A stretch of 64,000 nucleotides of DNA from an uncultured Microbacterium sp. (GTDB lineage Bacteria; Actinomycetota; Actinomycetes; Actinomycetales; Microbacteriaceae). The notes under the pieces are model-generated. The model did no database searches, was not told where the DNA came from, and was given only the letters and a program-made list of their open reading frames with translations. A program made the position numbers and the translations under genes. The stretch is taken from the NCBI RefSeq assembly GCF_945952435.1, contig NZ_CAMFHZ010000012.1, forward strand, positions 35,748 to 99,747. The letters are read 5' to 3'. This document shows, one piece after another, positions 9,664 to 21,847 of this stretch. How positions within the stretch are numbered: position 1 is the stretch's first letter; each line of letters begins with the position of its first letter.

Positions 9664-10617
9664 GTGATCGATGCCGCCCCCGTCCGCCGCACATACAGCT
9701 ATCTCGGTCCCGCGGGGACGTTCACCGAGGCGGCGCTGGACCAGGTCCCGGAGGCACGCGGTCACGCCTGGCGCCCCGTGCACAACGTGGGCGAAGCGCT
9801 CGCCGACGTGCTCGACGGCCGCAGCGACGCGGCCATGATCGCGATCGAGAATTCGGTCGAGGGCGGGGTCACCACCACGCTCGACGCGCTGGCCACACTG
9901 CCGGGGCTGCGCATCGTCGGGGAGTACCTCGTGAAGGTCGACTTCGTGCTCGTCGCGGCGCCCGGCACCCGGATCGAGGACGTCGCGGTCGTCGCGGCGC
10001 ACCCCGTGGCGTACGCGCAGTGCTACGGCTGGCTCGGGGAGCACCTCCCCGCGCACCAGCACGTCCCCGCGGCGAGCAACGTCGCGTCCGCCCTCGGGAT
10101 CCTCGACGGATCGCTGCCCGCCGATGCGGCGATCGCGGCGCCGGGCATCGTGCAGCACCACGACCTGGAACTGCTCGCCGAGGGCATCGGCGACAACGAG
10201 AACGCGGTCACGCGGTTCGTCCTCGTCTCCCGGACCGCGGCGCCCGCACCGCCGACCGGCGCCGACAAGACCTCGCTCATCGTCGAGCTGCCGGAGGACC
10301 ACGCAGGCGCACTGCTCGAACTCCTCGAGCAGTTCTCGACGCGCGGCATCAATCTCTCGCTGCTGCAGTCCCGTCCGATCGGGGATGCGCTGGGCCGGTA
10401 TCGGTTCGTGCTCGACGCGGACGGCCACATCCAGGACGAGCGGATGGCCGATGCGCTGCTCGGGATCCGCCGGTTCAGCCCGCGGGTCGTGTTCCTCGGC
10501 TCCTACCCGCGCGCCGATCGCAGGATCGTGCAGTACCCGGAGCGCTATGCCGACGACGTGTTCGTCGAGGCCCGCGACTGGCTGCGCGGTCTGATCGCGG
10601 GCGAGCCGGAAGCGTAG
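9664..10617 (+). CDS. pheA: Prephenate dehydratase
   Basis: YSYLGPAGTFTEAALDQV; IAIENSVEGGVTTTLD; C-terminal ACT domain ESRP-like (LLQSRPIGDALGRYRF). Confidence 0.95.
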   Translation: MIDAAPVRRTYSYLGPAGTFTEAALDQVPEARGHAWRPVHNVGEALADVLDGRSDAAMIAIENSVEGGVTTTLDALATLPGLRIVGEYLVKVDFVLVAAPGTRIEDVAVVAAHPVAYAQCYGWLGEHLPAHQHVPAASNVASALGILDGSLPADAAIAAPGIVQHHDLELLAEGIGDNENAVTRFVLVSRTAAPAPPTGADKTSLIVELPEDHAGALLELLEQFSTRGINLSLLQSRPIGDALGRYRFVLDADGHIQDERMADALLGIRRFSPRVVFLGSYPRADRRIVQYPERYADDVFVEARDWLRGLIAGEPEA

Positions 10618-10669
10618 CGTCCGAGGAACCGGGATCCCCGAGCCTCGGCTCCGGGCCGCCCGCTCGGGC

Positions 10670-11713
10670 TCAGGCGGCGAGCAGTTCCAGGGTCTGCACG
10701 CGGCCGGGGCTCGTCGTCGGATCCTCGCCCGCGAACGATCCGGCGACCGGCGAGATCATGATCTCGTCCACCCCGTGCCGGGCCGCGAAGTCGGCGAGGG
10801 ACGAGCGCACCCCTGCGGCGTCTCCGACGAACCAGTTCGCCTTGGCCGCGGCGTGGATCTGCTCCTCCTGCGGATCCGGTGCGGCCGCGAGGGCGGCATG
10901 CGCCTCCTCCACCGTCTCCAGCGCCGTCAGTGGACGGTTCAGCCGCAGGCGGGCCATCATCCTCAGCTGCGGCAGCGCGCGGTCGTCGGCCTCCTCGACC
11001 GTCGGCGCGGCGACCACGTTCGCGGTGAGGAACGTGCGCGGCTCGGGGTGCGCCTCGGTGGGGCGGAAGCTCGACCGGTACAGGTCGAGCGCGCGGTCCA
11101 GGCCCTGTCCGGAGAAGTGGTTGGCGAACACGTACGGCAGGCCGAGCGTGGCCGCGAGCTGGGCCGAGTAGTCGCTCGATCCGAGCAGCCACAGTTCGGG
11201 GGCGCCGGTGGCGGCCGGCGTCGAGCGGACGCTGTACTCGCCGCCCGACGTGAACTGCACGGTCGCGCCGTCCGGCTGCAGCATCAGGGCGATGTCCTGC
11301 ACGTGGTCGGGGAAGCGCTCGACGTCGCCTGCGGTGCCGGAGGCGCGGAGCAGTTGCGTGATGACCGGATCGCTGCCCGGCGCTCGACCGATGCCGAGAT
11401 CGATGCGGCCGGGGGCGATCGCCTCGAGCGCGGCGAACTGCTCTGCGACGATCAGGGGTGCGTGATTGGGGAGCATGACGCCGCCCGACCCGACACGGAT
11501 CCGGCGGGTGCGTGAGGCCGCCGCGGCGATGAGCACCGGGGGTGCGGTCGACGCGACGGCGGGCATGTTGTGATGCTCGGCGAACCAGTAGCGGCGGTAG
11601 CCGAGGTCGTCGGCGCGGGAGGCCAGGTCGAGCGAGGCGCCGACGGCCTGCGCACTGGTCTGCCCGGTGCGAACCGGGACGAGGTCGAGGACGGAGAGCG
11701 CGAGAGAAGACAT
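10670..11713 (-). CDS. LLM class flavin-dependent oxidoreductase
   Basis: LDLASRADDLGYRRYWFAEHHNMPAVASTAPPVLIAAAASRTRRIRVGSGGVMLPNHAPL. Confidence 0.9.
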   Translation of the reverse strand: MSSLALSVLDLVPVRTGQTSAQAVGASLDLASRADDLGYRRYWFAEHHNMPAVASTAPPVLIAAAASRTRRIRVGSGGVMLPNHAPLIVAEQFAALEAIAPGRIDLGIGRAPGSDPVITQLLRASGTAGDVERFPDHVQDIALMLQPDGATVQFTSGGEYSVRSTPAATGAPELWLLGSSDYSAQLAATLGLPYVFANHFSGQGLDRALDLYRSSFRPTEAHPEPRTFLTANVVAAPTVEEADDRALPQLRMMARLRLNRPLTALETVEEAHAALAAAPDPQEEQIHAAAKANWFVGDAAGVRSSLADFAARHGVDEIMISPVAGSFAGEDPTTSPGRVQTLELLAA

Positions 11714-11837
11714 CCCTCGTTGCAACGCCCGAGAGCCCCCGCGCATTCCTGCTCCTCCCTTCCCGGTCCGTGGCTCTGGGCCTCTCCCCGGTCTGTGGCC
11801 CTGGTCCGTGGCCCCCGTCTGTGGCCCCCGTCCGTCG

Positions 11838-11920
11838 GACCGTTCTCAGGACGGCTCGCCGTGTGTGGCGGCTTTCGCCCCTCGGCTGGGCCTCGTCGGC
11901 GGTCTGCCCTGAGAACGGCC
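11838..11920. repeat. 83-bp inverted-repeat element, copy 1
   Basis: GACCGTTCTCAGG...CCTGAGAACGGCC; partner copy at 17745-17827 has the same length. Confidence 0.75.
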
Positions 11921-11986
11921 CGCCCGCCCACGGCGTCGTCGCCGCGCGCCCGCGCCCGGGAGAGAGCCGCCCGATACCCTGGCCGC

Positions 11987-13726
11987 ATGGATGCCGAGGT
12001 CTTCTACGTGCTCGTCGGATCGGTCATCGTCGCGGCTATCGCACGCTGGCGAGGGTGGCCGGCACCGTTGCTCGTGACGGTCGTGGCGCTCGCGGTCTCG
12101 TTCATCCCCGCGGTGCCGAACCTCCGCATCGACGGGCACGTGCTGCTGAACGTGGTGCTGCCTCCGCTGCTGTACTCGGCCTCCCTGGACGTGTCGTTCG
12201 TGAGCTTCGCGCGCAGCATTCCGCAGATCCGGCGCCTCGGCATCGGTCTCGTGGTCGTGACCACGGCCGTCGTCGGCATCGTCGCGTGGCTCGTCATGCC
12301 CTCGCTCACCCTCCCGGGCGCGCTGCTCCTGGGCGCGATCGTCGCCCCGCCCGACGCCGTCTCGGCCGCCGCGATCGGCCGGCGGCTGGGCCTGCCGCGC
12401 CGGGTCATGACCGTGCTCTCGGGCGAGAGCCTCATCAACGACGCGACCTCGCTCACGCTGTATCGGGTTTTCGCGGCGATCGTCGCCGGTGCGACCGTGA
12501 CGGTGTGGGCGGGCGTCGGGCAGTTCGCCGTCGCCGTGGTGGTCGGCGTGGCGATCGGCGTGGTCGCCGGCCTCGGCATGCATCAGCTGCGGATGCGGAT
12601 CTCGGATCCGGTGGTCATCGGGACGTTCGGGCTGCTCGCGCCCTTCGGCGTGTACGCGATCACGGAGCACCTGGGCGGGTCCGGCGTCCTCGGGGTCGTG
12701 GCGATGGGGCTCGTCGTCGGCTACAACGCGCCGCGGACGAGCTACGCGACCCGGATGCAGGAGAAGCCGATCTGGCTCTCGGCGGACTTCCTGCTGGAGT
12801 CGTTCGTCTTCGGCTACATCGGTCTGCAGCTGCCGCCCGTCGTCGCGGAGCTGGGCGCGGGGCAGGTCGGCACCGTCCTGTGGCTCGCCGGAGCTGTGCT
12901 CGTCACGGTGCTGCTGGTGCGGCCCCTCTTCGTGTACCCGGCGTCGGCGTGGGGACACTTCTGGACGAAGATCCGGCTCCGACGGTTCGAGCGGTCCGTC
13001 GCGTCCGGACGCTTCGACCGGCGCGTCGACGCCGTGGCGCAGAAGCGCAGCAACCGGGGTCGCCCGCTGCGTCGCCCCACCGAGGAGCATCTGCGCGAGC
13101 GCATGCGCGAATCCGCGTTGAGCTGGCGCGACAACGCCGTCATCTCCTGGGCCGGTATGCGCGGCGTGGTGACGCTGGCGACCGCGCTCGCGGCGGCGGA
13201 TCTCGCGGGGCTCGACGAGAACGCGGCGCACGCGATCGTCGTGGTCGCGTTCGTCGTCACGGTCGGCACGCTGCTGCTGCAGGGCCTCACGCTCCCCGTG
13301 CTCATCAAGGGGCTGGGGGTGGCCGACGTGACGGACGAGGAGGCGGAGGACCGCAGGCAGCTGGCCCAGGTGCGTGCGCGCACGCGGGAGGCCGGCAAGG
13401 TGTACCTCGACGAGCGCAGGGCCGCCTGGGAGCAGAAGTACGGCCCCGCCTCGCTCACCTGGTTCGATCGGTTCGCGCAGAGGTTCACCCGCGTCGAGCG
13501 GGATACGACGGAGGGTCAGCGGGACGAGGAGAGCATGCCCCGTCCGAGTCGCGACGAGCTCGTGGGGCTTTCGAAGGGGTGGCTGCAGGTGCGCCGGGAC
13601 GTGCTCATCGACGAGCGCGACGCCGGCGAGCTGAACGAGGAGGTCATGCGGGAGCTCATCGGCGCGATGGACGCCGAGGAGCTCGCCCTCGATACCCGGA
13701 TGGCGACCGCGCAACCCGAGCGCTGA
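11987..13726 (+). CDS. Cation:proton antiporter (CPA1/NhaP-like Na+/H+ antiporter)
   Basis: Multi-TM; LLLGAIVAPPDAVSAAAIGRRLGLPRRVMTVLSGESLINDATSLTLYRV. Confidence 0.9.
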   Translation: MDAEVFYVLVGSVIVAAIARWRGWPAPLLVTVVALAVSFIPAVPNLRIDGHVLLNVVLPPLLYSASLDVSFVSFARSIPQIRRLGIGLVVVTTAVVGIVAWLVMPSLTLPGALLLGAIVAPPDAVSAAAIGRRLGLPRRVMTVLSGESLINDATSLTLYRVFAAIVAGATVTVWAGVGQFAVAVVVGVAIGVVAGLGMHQLRMRISDPVVIGTFGLLAPFGVYAITEHLGGSGVLGVVAMGLVVGYNAPRTSYATRMQEKPIWLSADFLLESFVFGYIGLQLPPVVAELGAGQVGTVLWLAGAVLVTVLLVRPLFVYPASAWGHFWTKIRLRRFERSVASGRFDRRVDAVAQKRSNRGRPLRRPTEEHLRERMRESALSWRDNAVISWAGMRGVVTLATALAAADLAGLDENAAHAIVVVAFVVTVGTLLLQGLTLPVLIKGLGVADVTDEEAEDRRQLAQVRARTREAGKVYLDERRAAWEQKYGPASLTWFDRFAQRFTRVERDTTEGQRDEESMPRPSRDELVGLSKGWLQVRRDVLIDERDAGELNEEVMRELIGAMDAEELALDTRMATAQPER

Positions 13727-13768
13727 CGGCGAGAGGCCTCGGCTCTCCTCACCCGACGCGACGACGAA

Positions 13769-13797
13769 GGCCCCCGGATCCGTGGGATCCGAGGGCC
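13769..13797. terminator. Hairpin terminator between convergent genes
   Basis: GGCCCCCGGATCC gtg GGATCCGAGGGCC. Confidence 0.75.
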
Positions 13798-13820
13798 TCG
13801 TCAGGGGTGCGCGTGCGGTG

Positions 13821-15251
13821 TCAGCGTGCGCCGACCGGCTCGGCCTTCGCGGAGGTGTCGGGGGCGTCCGTCTCCTCATCGGAGTCCTCCGCGAACGGCA
13901 GGCCGTTGCGGGGCGCGTTGTAGAGGTCGAGATCCAGGATGCCCTCGCGCTTGGCGACGATCGCGGGGATCAGCGCCTGGCCCGCGACGTTGAGCGCGGT
14001 GCGGCCCATGTCGAGGATCGGGTCGATCGCGATGAGCAGTCCGACGCCCTCGAGCGGCAGCCCGAGCGTGGAGAGGGTGAGGGTCAGCATCACGATCGCG
14101 CCGGTGGTGCCGGCGGTCGCGGCCGAGCCGACGACCGAGACGACGACGATCAGCACGTACTGCATGAACGTCAGCGGCACGCCGAAGAACTGCGCGACGA
14201 AGATCGCGGCGATGGCCGGGTAGATCGCGGCGCAGCCGTCCATCTTGGTGGTCGCTCCGAGGGGGACCGCGAAGGAGGCGTAGCTCGACGGCACGCCGAA
14301 GTTGCGCTCCGCGACGCGCTGCGTGAGCGGCAGCGTGCCGATCGAGGAGCGGCTGACGAAACCGAGCTGCACCGCGGGCCACACGCCCGTGAAGAACTGC
14401 TTGATGGACAGCCCGTTCGACTTCGCGAGGATCGGGTAGACCACGAACATGACCAGGGCGAGGCCGATGTAGACGGCGCCGGCGAACCAGGCGAGCGAGG
14501 TCAGCTTGTCCCAGCCGTAGTTGATGACCGCGGATCCGATGAGGCCGAACGTGCCCAGCGGCGCGATCCGGATGATCCACCACAGCACGCGCTGGATCAC
14601 CTTGAGCAGCGACTCGGTGAAGACGAGGAACGGCTCCGCCTTGCGACCGGCCTTGAGCGCGGCGATGCCGACGACCGCGGCGATGACGATGATCTGCAGG
14701 ATGTTGAAGTTCACGGAGGAGACGAGCGTGCCGTCCGTGTCGCCGGGGCTCGTGGTCACGCCGATCCCGAGGAAGTTCTGCGGGATCAGGCCGAGCAGGA
14801 AGTTCCACCAGGTGCCGACCGTGTGCGGCGTCGCCTTCTCGAGGCCTGCGCCGGCGTGCGCGCCGGGCTGGATCGTGATGCCGAGCACGATCCCGATCGA
14901 CACGGCGATGAAGGCGGTGATGGCGAACCACAGGATGGTCTGACCGGCCAGGCGGGCGGCGTTCTGCACGCGCCGCAGGTTCGAGATGCTCGCCACGATC
15001 GCCGTGAAGACCAGGGGGACGACAGCGGCGCGCAGGATCGTGACGTAGGAGCCGCCGATCTTGTCGAGCGTGTCGGACAGCACGGTGTGCGTGTCGGCGG
15101 TCGCGCCCAGCTGGCGGCCGATGAGTCCCGCCACGATGCCGAGGACGAGGGCGGCCAGGATCTGGAAGCCGAACGAGGTCAGCAGCTTGCGGACGGGACC
15201 GCGGGTGTCCGGCGCCTTCGGGCGACGGGCGGTCTGTGCGGGGGTGCTCAT
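13821..15251 (-). CDS. Dicarboxylate/amino acid:cation symporter (DAACS family)
   Basis: SRSSIGTLPLTQRVAERNFGVPSSYASFAVPLGATTKMDGCAAIYPAIAAIFVAQ. Confidence 0.9.
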   Translation of the reverse strand: MSTPAQTARRPKAPDTRGPVRKLLTSFGFQILAALVLGIVAGLIGRQLGATADTHTVLSDTLDKIGGSYVTILRAAVVPLVFTAIVASISNLRRVQNAARLAGQTILWFAITAFIAVSIGIVLGITIQPGAHAGAGLEKATPHTVGTWWNFLLGLIPQNFLGIGVTTSPGDTDGTLVSSVNFNILQIIVIAAVVGIAALKAGRKAEPFLVFTESLLKVIQRVLWWIIRIAPLGTFGLIGSAVINYGWDKLTSLAWFAGAVYIGLALVMFVVYPILAKSNGLSIKQFFTGVWPAVQLGFVSRSSIGTLPLTQRVAERNFGVPSSYASFAVPLGATTKMDGCAAIYPAIAAIFVAQFFGVPLTFMQYVLIVVVSVVGSAATAGTTGAIVMLTLTLSTLGLPLEGVGLLIAIDPILDMGRTALNVAGQALIPAIVAKREGILDLDLYNAPRNGLPFAEDSDEETDAPDTSAKAEPVGAR

Positions 15252-15421
15252 GGAGACTCCAAGTCGTGCGCGGGTTCGCGCCGGAGAACGAAGGCGCGAG
15301 GATGCAGCGCCGGGTATACCAACGCTAGGCGCGGCGCAGTATTCCCCCGCAGTCGCGTGACGAACGATGACGCCCCCGCTCAGCTGCGCCCGCGCCATCG
15401 AGCGTGCGGCCCGTCCGCCGG

Positions 15422-15452
15422 GGTCGTTGAGCGAGCGAAGCGAGACGAAACG
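15422..15452. repeat. Half-copy of the GGTCGTTGAGCGAGCGAAGCGAGACGAAACG repeat
   Basis: Matches the right arm of 4424-4515 in opposite orientation. Confidence 0.8.
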
Positions 15453-15517
15453 CCGTGATCGACGGCACACTGGAACCCGGTGGCCGAGAGGCTGCCCGGC
15501 GACACGAGGAGAAGACC

Positions 15518-15928
15518 ATGACGGATGTGCTCGACGACGGCCCGTTTTTCCACGGAACGAAGGCGGATCTGGCCGTCGGCGACCTGCTCACCGCGGGATT
15601 CCCCTCGAACTACCGGCCAGAGGTGATCATGAACCACATCTACTTCACCGCGCTGCAGGGCGGAGCGGGGCTCGCGGCCGAGCTCGCGGCGGGCGACGGC
15701 GACCCCCGCGTGTTCGAGGTCGAGCCGACCGGGCCCTTCGAGAACGATCCGAACGTCACGGACAAGAAGTACCCGGGAAATCCCACCCGGTCCTACCGCA
15801 GCACGGCACCGGTGCGCATCGTGCGCGAGGTGCGTGACTGGGCGCGGCTTTCCCCCGAGGCGCTGGCGGGCTGGCGCGAGAGGCTCGCCGATCTCGCCGC
15901 GAGCGATCGCGGCGAGATCATCAACTAG
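15518..15928 (+). CDS. arr: Rifampin ADP-ribosyltransferase (Arr family)
   Basis: DDGPFFHGTKADLAVGDLLTAGFPSNYRPEVIMNHIYFTA...VEPTGPFENDPNVTDKKYPGNPTRSYRS...GEIIN. Confidence 0.93.
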   Translation: MTDVLDDGPFFHGTKADLAVGDLLTAGFPSNYRPEVIMNHIYFTALQGGAGLAAELAAGDGDPRVFEVEPTGPFENDPNVTDKKYPGNPTRSYRSTAPVRIVREVRDWARLSPEALAGWRERLADLAASDRGEIIN

Positions 15929-15982
15929 GCGGGGCGGGCGTCTCGCCTCGCCAGGGTCGCTCGTCCGCCGCGGGGAGGGGCC

Positions 15983-17230
15983 TCAGTTCACGCAGGGAAC
16001 GGTCCCGGCCTGCAGGGGAGACGACGAATCCGTGTAGACGGGGTGCGGTGTCGCGGGCGAAGGGGTCCCGGAGCCCTGACCGGCGGTTCCGCCCGATCCT
16101 GCGTCCTTCGTCGCCGACGACGACGGCGCCGGGGTGGGCGTGGGCGGGTTGAGCAGATCGTGCACCTGCGCGCGGATCGCATCCACGTCGACGATGTTGA
16201 CGCTCTGCCCGTCGACGGTGTCGAAGTGGTCGATCGGCAGGGTCACGAACGAGATGTTGCCGCCGGAAAGGCTCTGGGCCTGCTGCGCGAAGGAGAGCAG
16301 GTCGAGCTTGTCGTCCAGGGCGACGTCCTTCTTGGCGACGGCGATGAGCTTCTGCAGCTTGCCGAAGTCGGTGAAAGTCGACGCCTGGCGCAGCTTGACC
16401 GCCAGCGACACCATGAACGCCTGCTGGCGGCGGGTGCGATCGAGGTCCGTCATGTCGAAGTCGCTGTCGGTCGTGTCGCGGCGCTGACGCACGAACGCCA
16501 TCGCCTGGGCCGCGTTCAGCTCCTGGACCCCGGCCGGGAAGTCGGCGCCGGAGTAGGTGTCGGCGGTGGCGTGGTTCAGGCACACCGTCACGGGCTGGAC
16601 GGCCTCGGCCACTTCGTAGAAGGCCGCCATCGTCACCTCGACGAAGTGGTCGATGCGCACCCCGCCCAGGAAGGCCGACACCGTGTCGATCGTGCTCTGC
16701 CGGGCCGCCGTGCGCGCCTTCTGGTAGGCGTCGGCGGAGCCGCTGCCGTTCGAGGACTGCCTCGCCGCCTCGAAGGCGTCGCCGTAGGCCTCTTTGATCT
16801 TGCCCTTCTCGACGCCGTTGGGCGCGTCGGGGAAGTCGACGTAGTCGTCGCGGGGGATCGAGATGCCGACCGCCTTGCCCCCGCCCGCGGGGATGTGGAT
16901 CAACATGAGGACGTTCGTGTTGTAGCCGCCGACGGACGCGTCCTCGGCGTGGATCTGGTCGTAGATCGCCTGCGGGAACGGGTTGCCGTTCTCGTCGACC
17001 CGGCTGTCGAGCCCCATGATGAGGATGTTCGTCTCTCCGGTGTTCTGCGCCGGGCCCTCCATCCCGCGGATCGAGGAGCGGTGGATCCCGTTGTTCGCAT
17101 CCACGTAGGTGCCGACGACGATCGCCGCGGTCGCGATGAGCGCCAGGACCACGACGAGCACGATCCCGACGGTCCAGCGGCGTCGGCGGTACAGGCGGCG
17201 GCGCGCGGCGGCCTCGGGGGTCAGGGTCAT
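15983..17230 (-). CDS. LytR-CpsA-Psr (LCP) family cell-envelope protein
   Basis: Single TM, then TNILIMGLDSRVDENG...VGISIPRDDYVDFP...RQRRDTTDSDFDMTDLDRTRRQQAF. Confidence 0.92.
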   Translation of the reverse strand: MTLTPEAAARRRLYRRRRWTVGIVLVVVLALIATAAIVVGTYVDANNGIHRSSIRGMEGPAQNTGETNILIMGLDSRVDENGNPFPQAIYDQIHAEDASVGGYNTNVLMLIHIPAGGGKAVGISIPRDDYVDFPDAPNGVEKGKIKEAYGDAFEAARQSSNGSGSADAYQKARTAARQSTIDTVSAFLGGVRIDHFVEVTMAAFYEVAEAVQPVTVCLNHATADTYSGADFPAGVQELNAAQAMAFVRQRRDTTDSDFDMTDLDRTRRQQAFMVSLAVKLRQASTFTDFGKLQKLIAVAKKDVALDDKLDLLSFAQQAQSLSGGNISFVTLPIDHFDTVDGQSVNIVDVDAIRAQVHDLLNPPTPTPAPSSSATKDAGSGGTAGQGSGTPSPATPHPVYTDSSSPLQAGTVPCVN

Positions 17231-17350
17231 CGGGAGAACCGTTCCGTTCGGGGGGGTCGGAGAAGGGCCCCGACGATCATCCGCGGGCCACCTGTGCGGA
17301 ATCCGGGAAGGAGCTTTCCGTCGGACGTTCGGGCATGCGACGATGAGCGC

Positions 17351-17746
17351 ATGTTCATGGTGACGACGAACGAGGTTCCCGGCTATCGGATCACGCAGGT
17401 GCTCGGCGAGGTGATGGGCCTCACCGTCCGCTCCACGAACTTCGGCCAGGGCTTCACCGCGGGCTTCCGCGCGCTCGGCGGCGGAGAGATCCCCGAGTTC
17501 ACGAAGCTGATGTACGAGAGCCGTTACGAGGTGATGAACCGGATGTGGGCCGAGGCGGTGCAGCGCGGCGCCAATGCGGTCGTCGCGATGCGCTTCGACT
17601 CCGGATCCCTCGGCAGCTTCAGCGAGATGTGCGCCTACGGCACCGCGGTGGTCATCGAACCGGTCGCAGGCGCCACACCGGCCCCCGCGCAGGCTCCCGC
17701 GCAGCCGGCGGCCCCGCCCGCGCCCCCGGCTCCCCCCGTGGCCTGA
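17351..17746 (+). CDS. YbjQ family (DUF74) protein with Pro/Ala-rich tail
   Basis: TTNEVPGYRITQVLGEVMGLTVRS...RANAVVAMRFDS. Confidence 0.85.
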   Translation: MFMVTTNEVPGYRITQVLGEVMGLTVRSTNFGQGFTAGFRALGGGEIPEFTKLMYESRYEVMNRMWAEAVQRGANAVVAMRFDSGSLGSFSEMCAYGTAVVIEPVAGATPAPAQAPAQPAAPPAPPAPPVA

Positions 17747-17827
17747 CCGTTCGCAGGACGGATTTCGCGGTTCCGCAGGGATCCGCGCGTCTCGGCCGTC
17801 ACAGCGCGTTCCTGCCTGAGAACGGTC
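17745..17827. repeat. 83-bp inverted-repeat element, copy 2
   Basis: GACCGTTCGCAGGACGG...CCTGAGAACGGTC; overlaps the stop codon of the YbjQ gene. Confidence 0.75.
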
Positions 17828-17840
17828 GGTGCCGTCGCGC

Positions 17841-18080
17841 TCACCCGCGTGACGCGAGCACGAGAAGCTCGCCCACCTCGCAGCCGAGGGCGTCGCAGAT
17901 CGCGCGGAGAGTCGAGAAGCGGATCGCCCGTGCCCGGTCGTTCTTCAGCACCGACAGGTTCACGATGCTGACGCCGACTCGCTCGCTCAGCTGAGTGAGC
18001 GTCATCCCCCTCTCGGCGAGCAGCTCGTCGAGGCGGCAGTGGATCCCCGAGTCCTCCTCGTCCTGCGATGCGGGAGTCAC
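17841..18080 (-). CDS. XRE/Cro-CI family small transcriptional regulator (YozG-like)
   Basis: CRLDELLAERGMTLTQLSERVGVSIVNLSVLKNDRARAIRFSTLRAICDALGCEVGELL. Confidence 0.9.
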   Translation of the reverse strand: MTPASQDEEDSGIHCRLDELLAERGMTLTQLSERVGVSIVNLSVLKNDRARAIRFSTLRAICDALGCEVGELLVLASRG

Positions 18081-18712
18081 ACGAGCCCCTCCGTGTCCCT
18101 CTGCAGGCGTTCGCTTCGCCGGAATGCCTGCGTGATGAGGCCCAGGCCGATTCCGGCGGTGAAGAGCGGCAGCCATGACCAGTACGTCCCGGCGTCGAAG
18201 AAGCCGGCGTCGTCGATCGACAGTGCCGCGAGGACCCCGTTGCGTCCGAAGGTGTCGAGCACGAAGATCAGCGCCGGACCGAACGCCAGGGCCCCGCTGA
18301 TCGCGGCGAGGGCGCGTACCGTCCCCGGGGTGAAGAAGCGGTCGCGCAGGAACGACCACGAGATGAACAGCGCGCCGCCGACGATCGTGAGGGCGACGGT
18401 CGCGTAGACGAGGTGCGAGAGCACGATGGCCGTCACGCTCACCGCGTTGACGTTCGGAGCGACGACGAGGGCCGTCATCGCGTCACCGTGCACGGGCATG
18501 GTCCGGGACCCGATGGTCGCGTCGATCGGCTGCCGATCGATCGGCAGGATCCAGCCGATGCCGTCCGGGCGGAAGGTCTGCACGGCGCGCAGTGAGACGA
18601 GGCCGATGACGACCACGACGGCGAGCAGTCCGGCGATGAGCACGGTGATCGCGTCGGCGCGCTCGGATCGGGATACGGATGTGTCGGGCGCGGGCGGCCT
18701 CTGGTTCTCCAC
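18077..18712 (-). CDS. DUF2975-like membrane protein
   Basis: Four predicted TMs; GTG start with GAGGGGA RBS (a longer ATG start at 18736 is possible); overlaps the XRE gene by 4 bp. Confidence 0.75.
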   Translation of the reverse strand: MENQRPPAPDTSVSRSERADAITVLIAGLLAVVVVIGLVSLRAVQTFRPDGIGWILPIDRQPIDATIGSRTMPVHGDAMTALVVAPNVNAVSVTAIVLSHLVYATVALTIVGGALFISWSFLRDRFFTPGTVRALAAISGALAFGPALIFVLDTFGRNGVLAALSIDDAGFFDAGTYWSWLPLFTAGIGLGLITQAFRRSERLQRDTEGLV

Positions 18713-18735
18713 GGTCTTGTCCCCTCGGAAGTTCA

Positions 18736-18769
18736 TATCGATTTTCGATAAGTTATCGAAAATCGATAA
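18736..18769. promoter_or_regulatory. Two adjacent perfect dyads TTATCGA-N3-TCGATAA in the DUF2975/XRE promoter
   Basis: TATCGATTTTCGATAA-G-TTATCGAAAATCGATAA; overlaps minus-strand TTGACG-N17-TAACTT. Confidence 0.75.
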
Positions 18770-18975
18770 CTGCGTCAAGGGGTGCGGATCGGTCGTGATG
18801 TGAGTCGAGGGCCGGAGGCTTCGCCCACATCGACGAGCGCATCCGCCCGCGCCTGTGGGGACAGGGGTCAGCCGACGGCGAACACGGGCATACCGCCGCT
18901 GTCGCGTGGTTACTCTCGATGTATCCGGCACGGACCGTGCCATCGCCCGTCCCAGGGCAACGAACAAGGAGTGAC

Positions 18976-21510
<2,535 letters not shown>

Positions 21511-21522
21511 TCCGCGACGACG

Positions 21523-21560
21523 CAGAAAGGGCGGTGCGCTTCGGCGCACCGCCCTTTCTG
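21523..21560. terminator. Strong hairpin terminator after clpC
   Basis: CAGAAAGGGCGGTGCGCttcgGCGCACCGCCCTTTCTG. Confidence 0.9.
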
Positions 21561-21592
21561 CGTCCGCGGCCCGACGTCGGGCGCGTCGGATG

Positions 21593-21847
21593 TCAGCGTT
21601 TCCGCGGGGGACGTCGACGGGATCGTGCGGAGCGGGGTCCGCGGCGGTCGATGACGGGCGCAGGGGACGCTCCGGTGCTCTCGAGCGCACTACGCGCCGC
21701 CGAGAGCGAGGGGTAGCTGCCGATCCGACGGCTGTGCCGGTCGTGCAGGGTGTGGCTCGCGCCGTCGACGGCGACGAAGCCGGCGTACTCGCCGTCCCGC
21801 GTCGCGACGAACACGTCGTGGTCGGCCTGTCTCCAGGTGATGTTCAT
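21593..21847 (-). CDS. Small hypothetical protein with basic C-terminus
   Basis: MNITWRQADHDVFVATRDGEYAGFVAVDGASHTLHDRHSRRIGSYPSLSAARSAL. Confidence 0.6.
   Translation of the reverse strand: MNITWRQADHDVFVATRDGEYAGFVAVDGASHTLHDRHSRRIGSYPSLSAARSALESTGASPAPVIDRRGPRSARSRRRPPRKR

Noticed and set aside
15252-15517. Rifamycin-associated element upstream of arr
   Set aside because: No convincing palindrome of that type recognised by eye here or upstream of the HelR-like gene; needs a motif scan.
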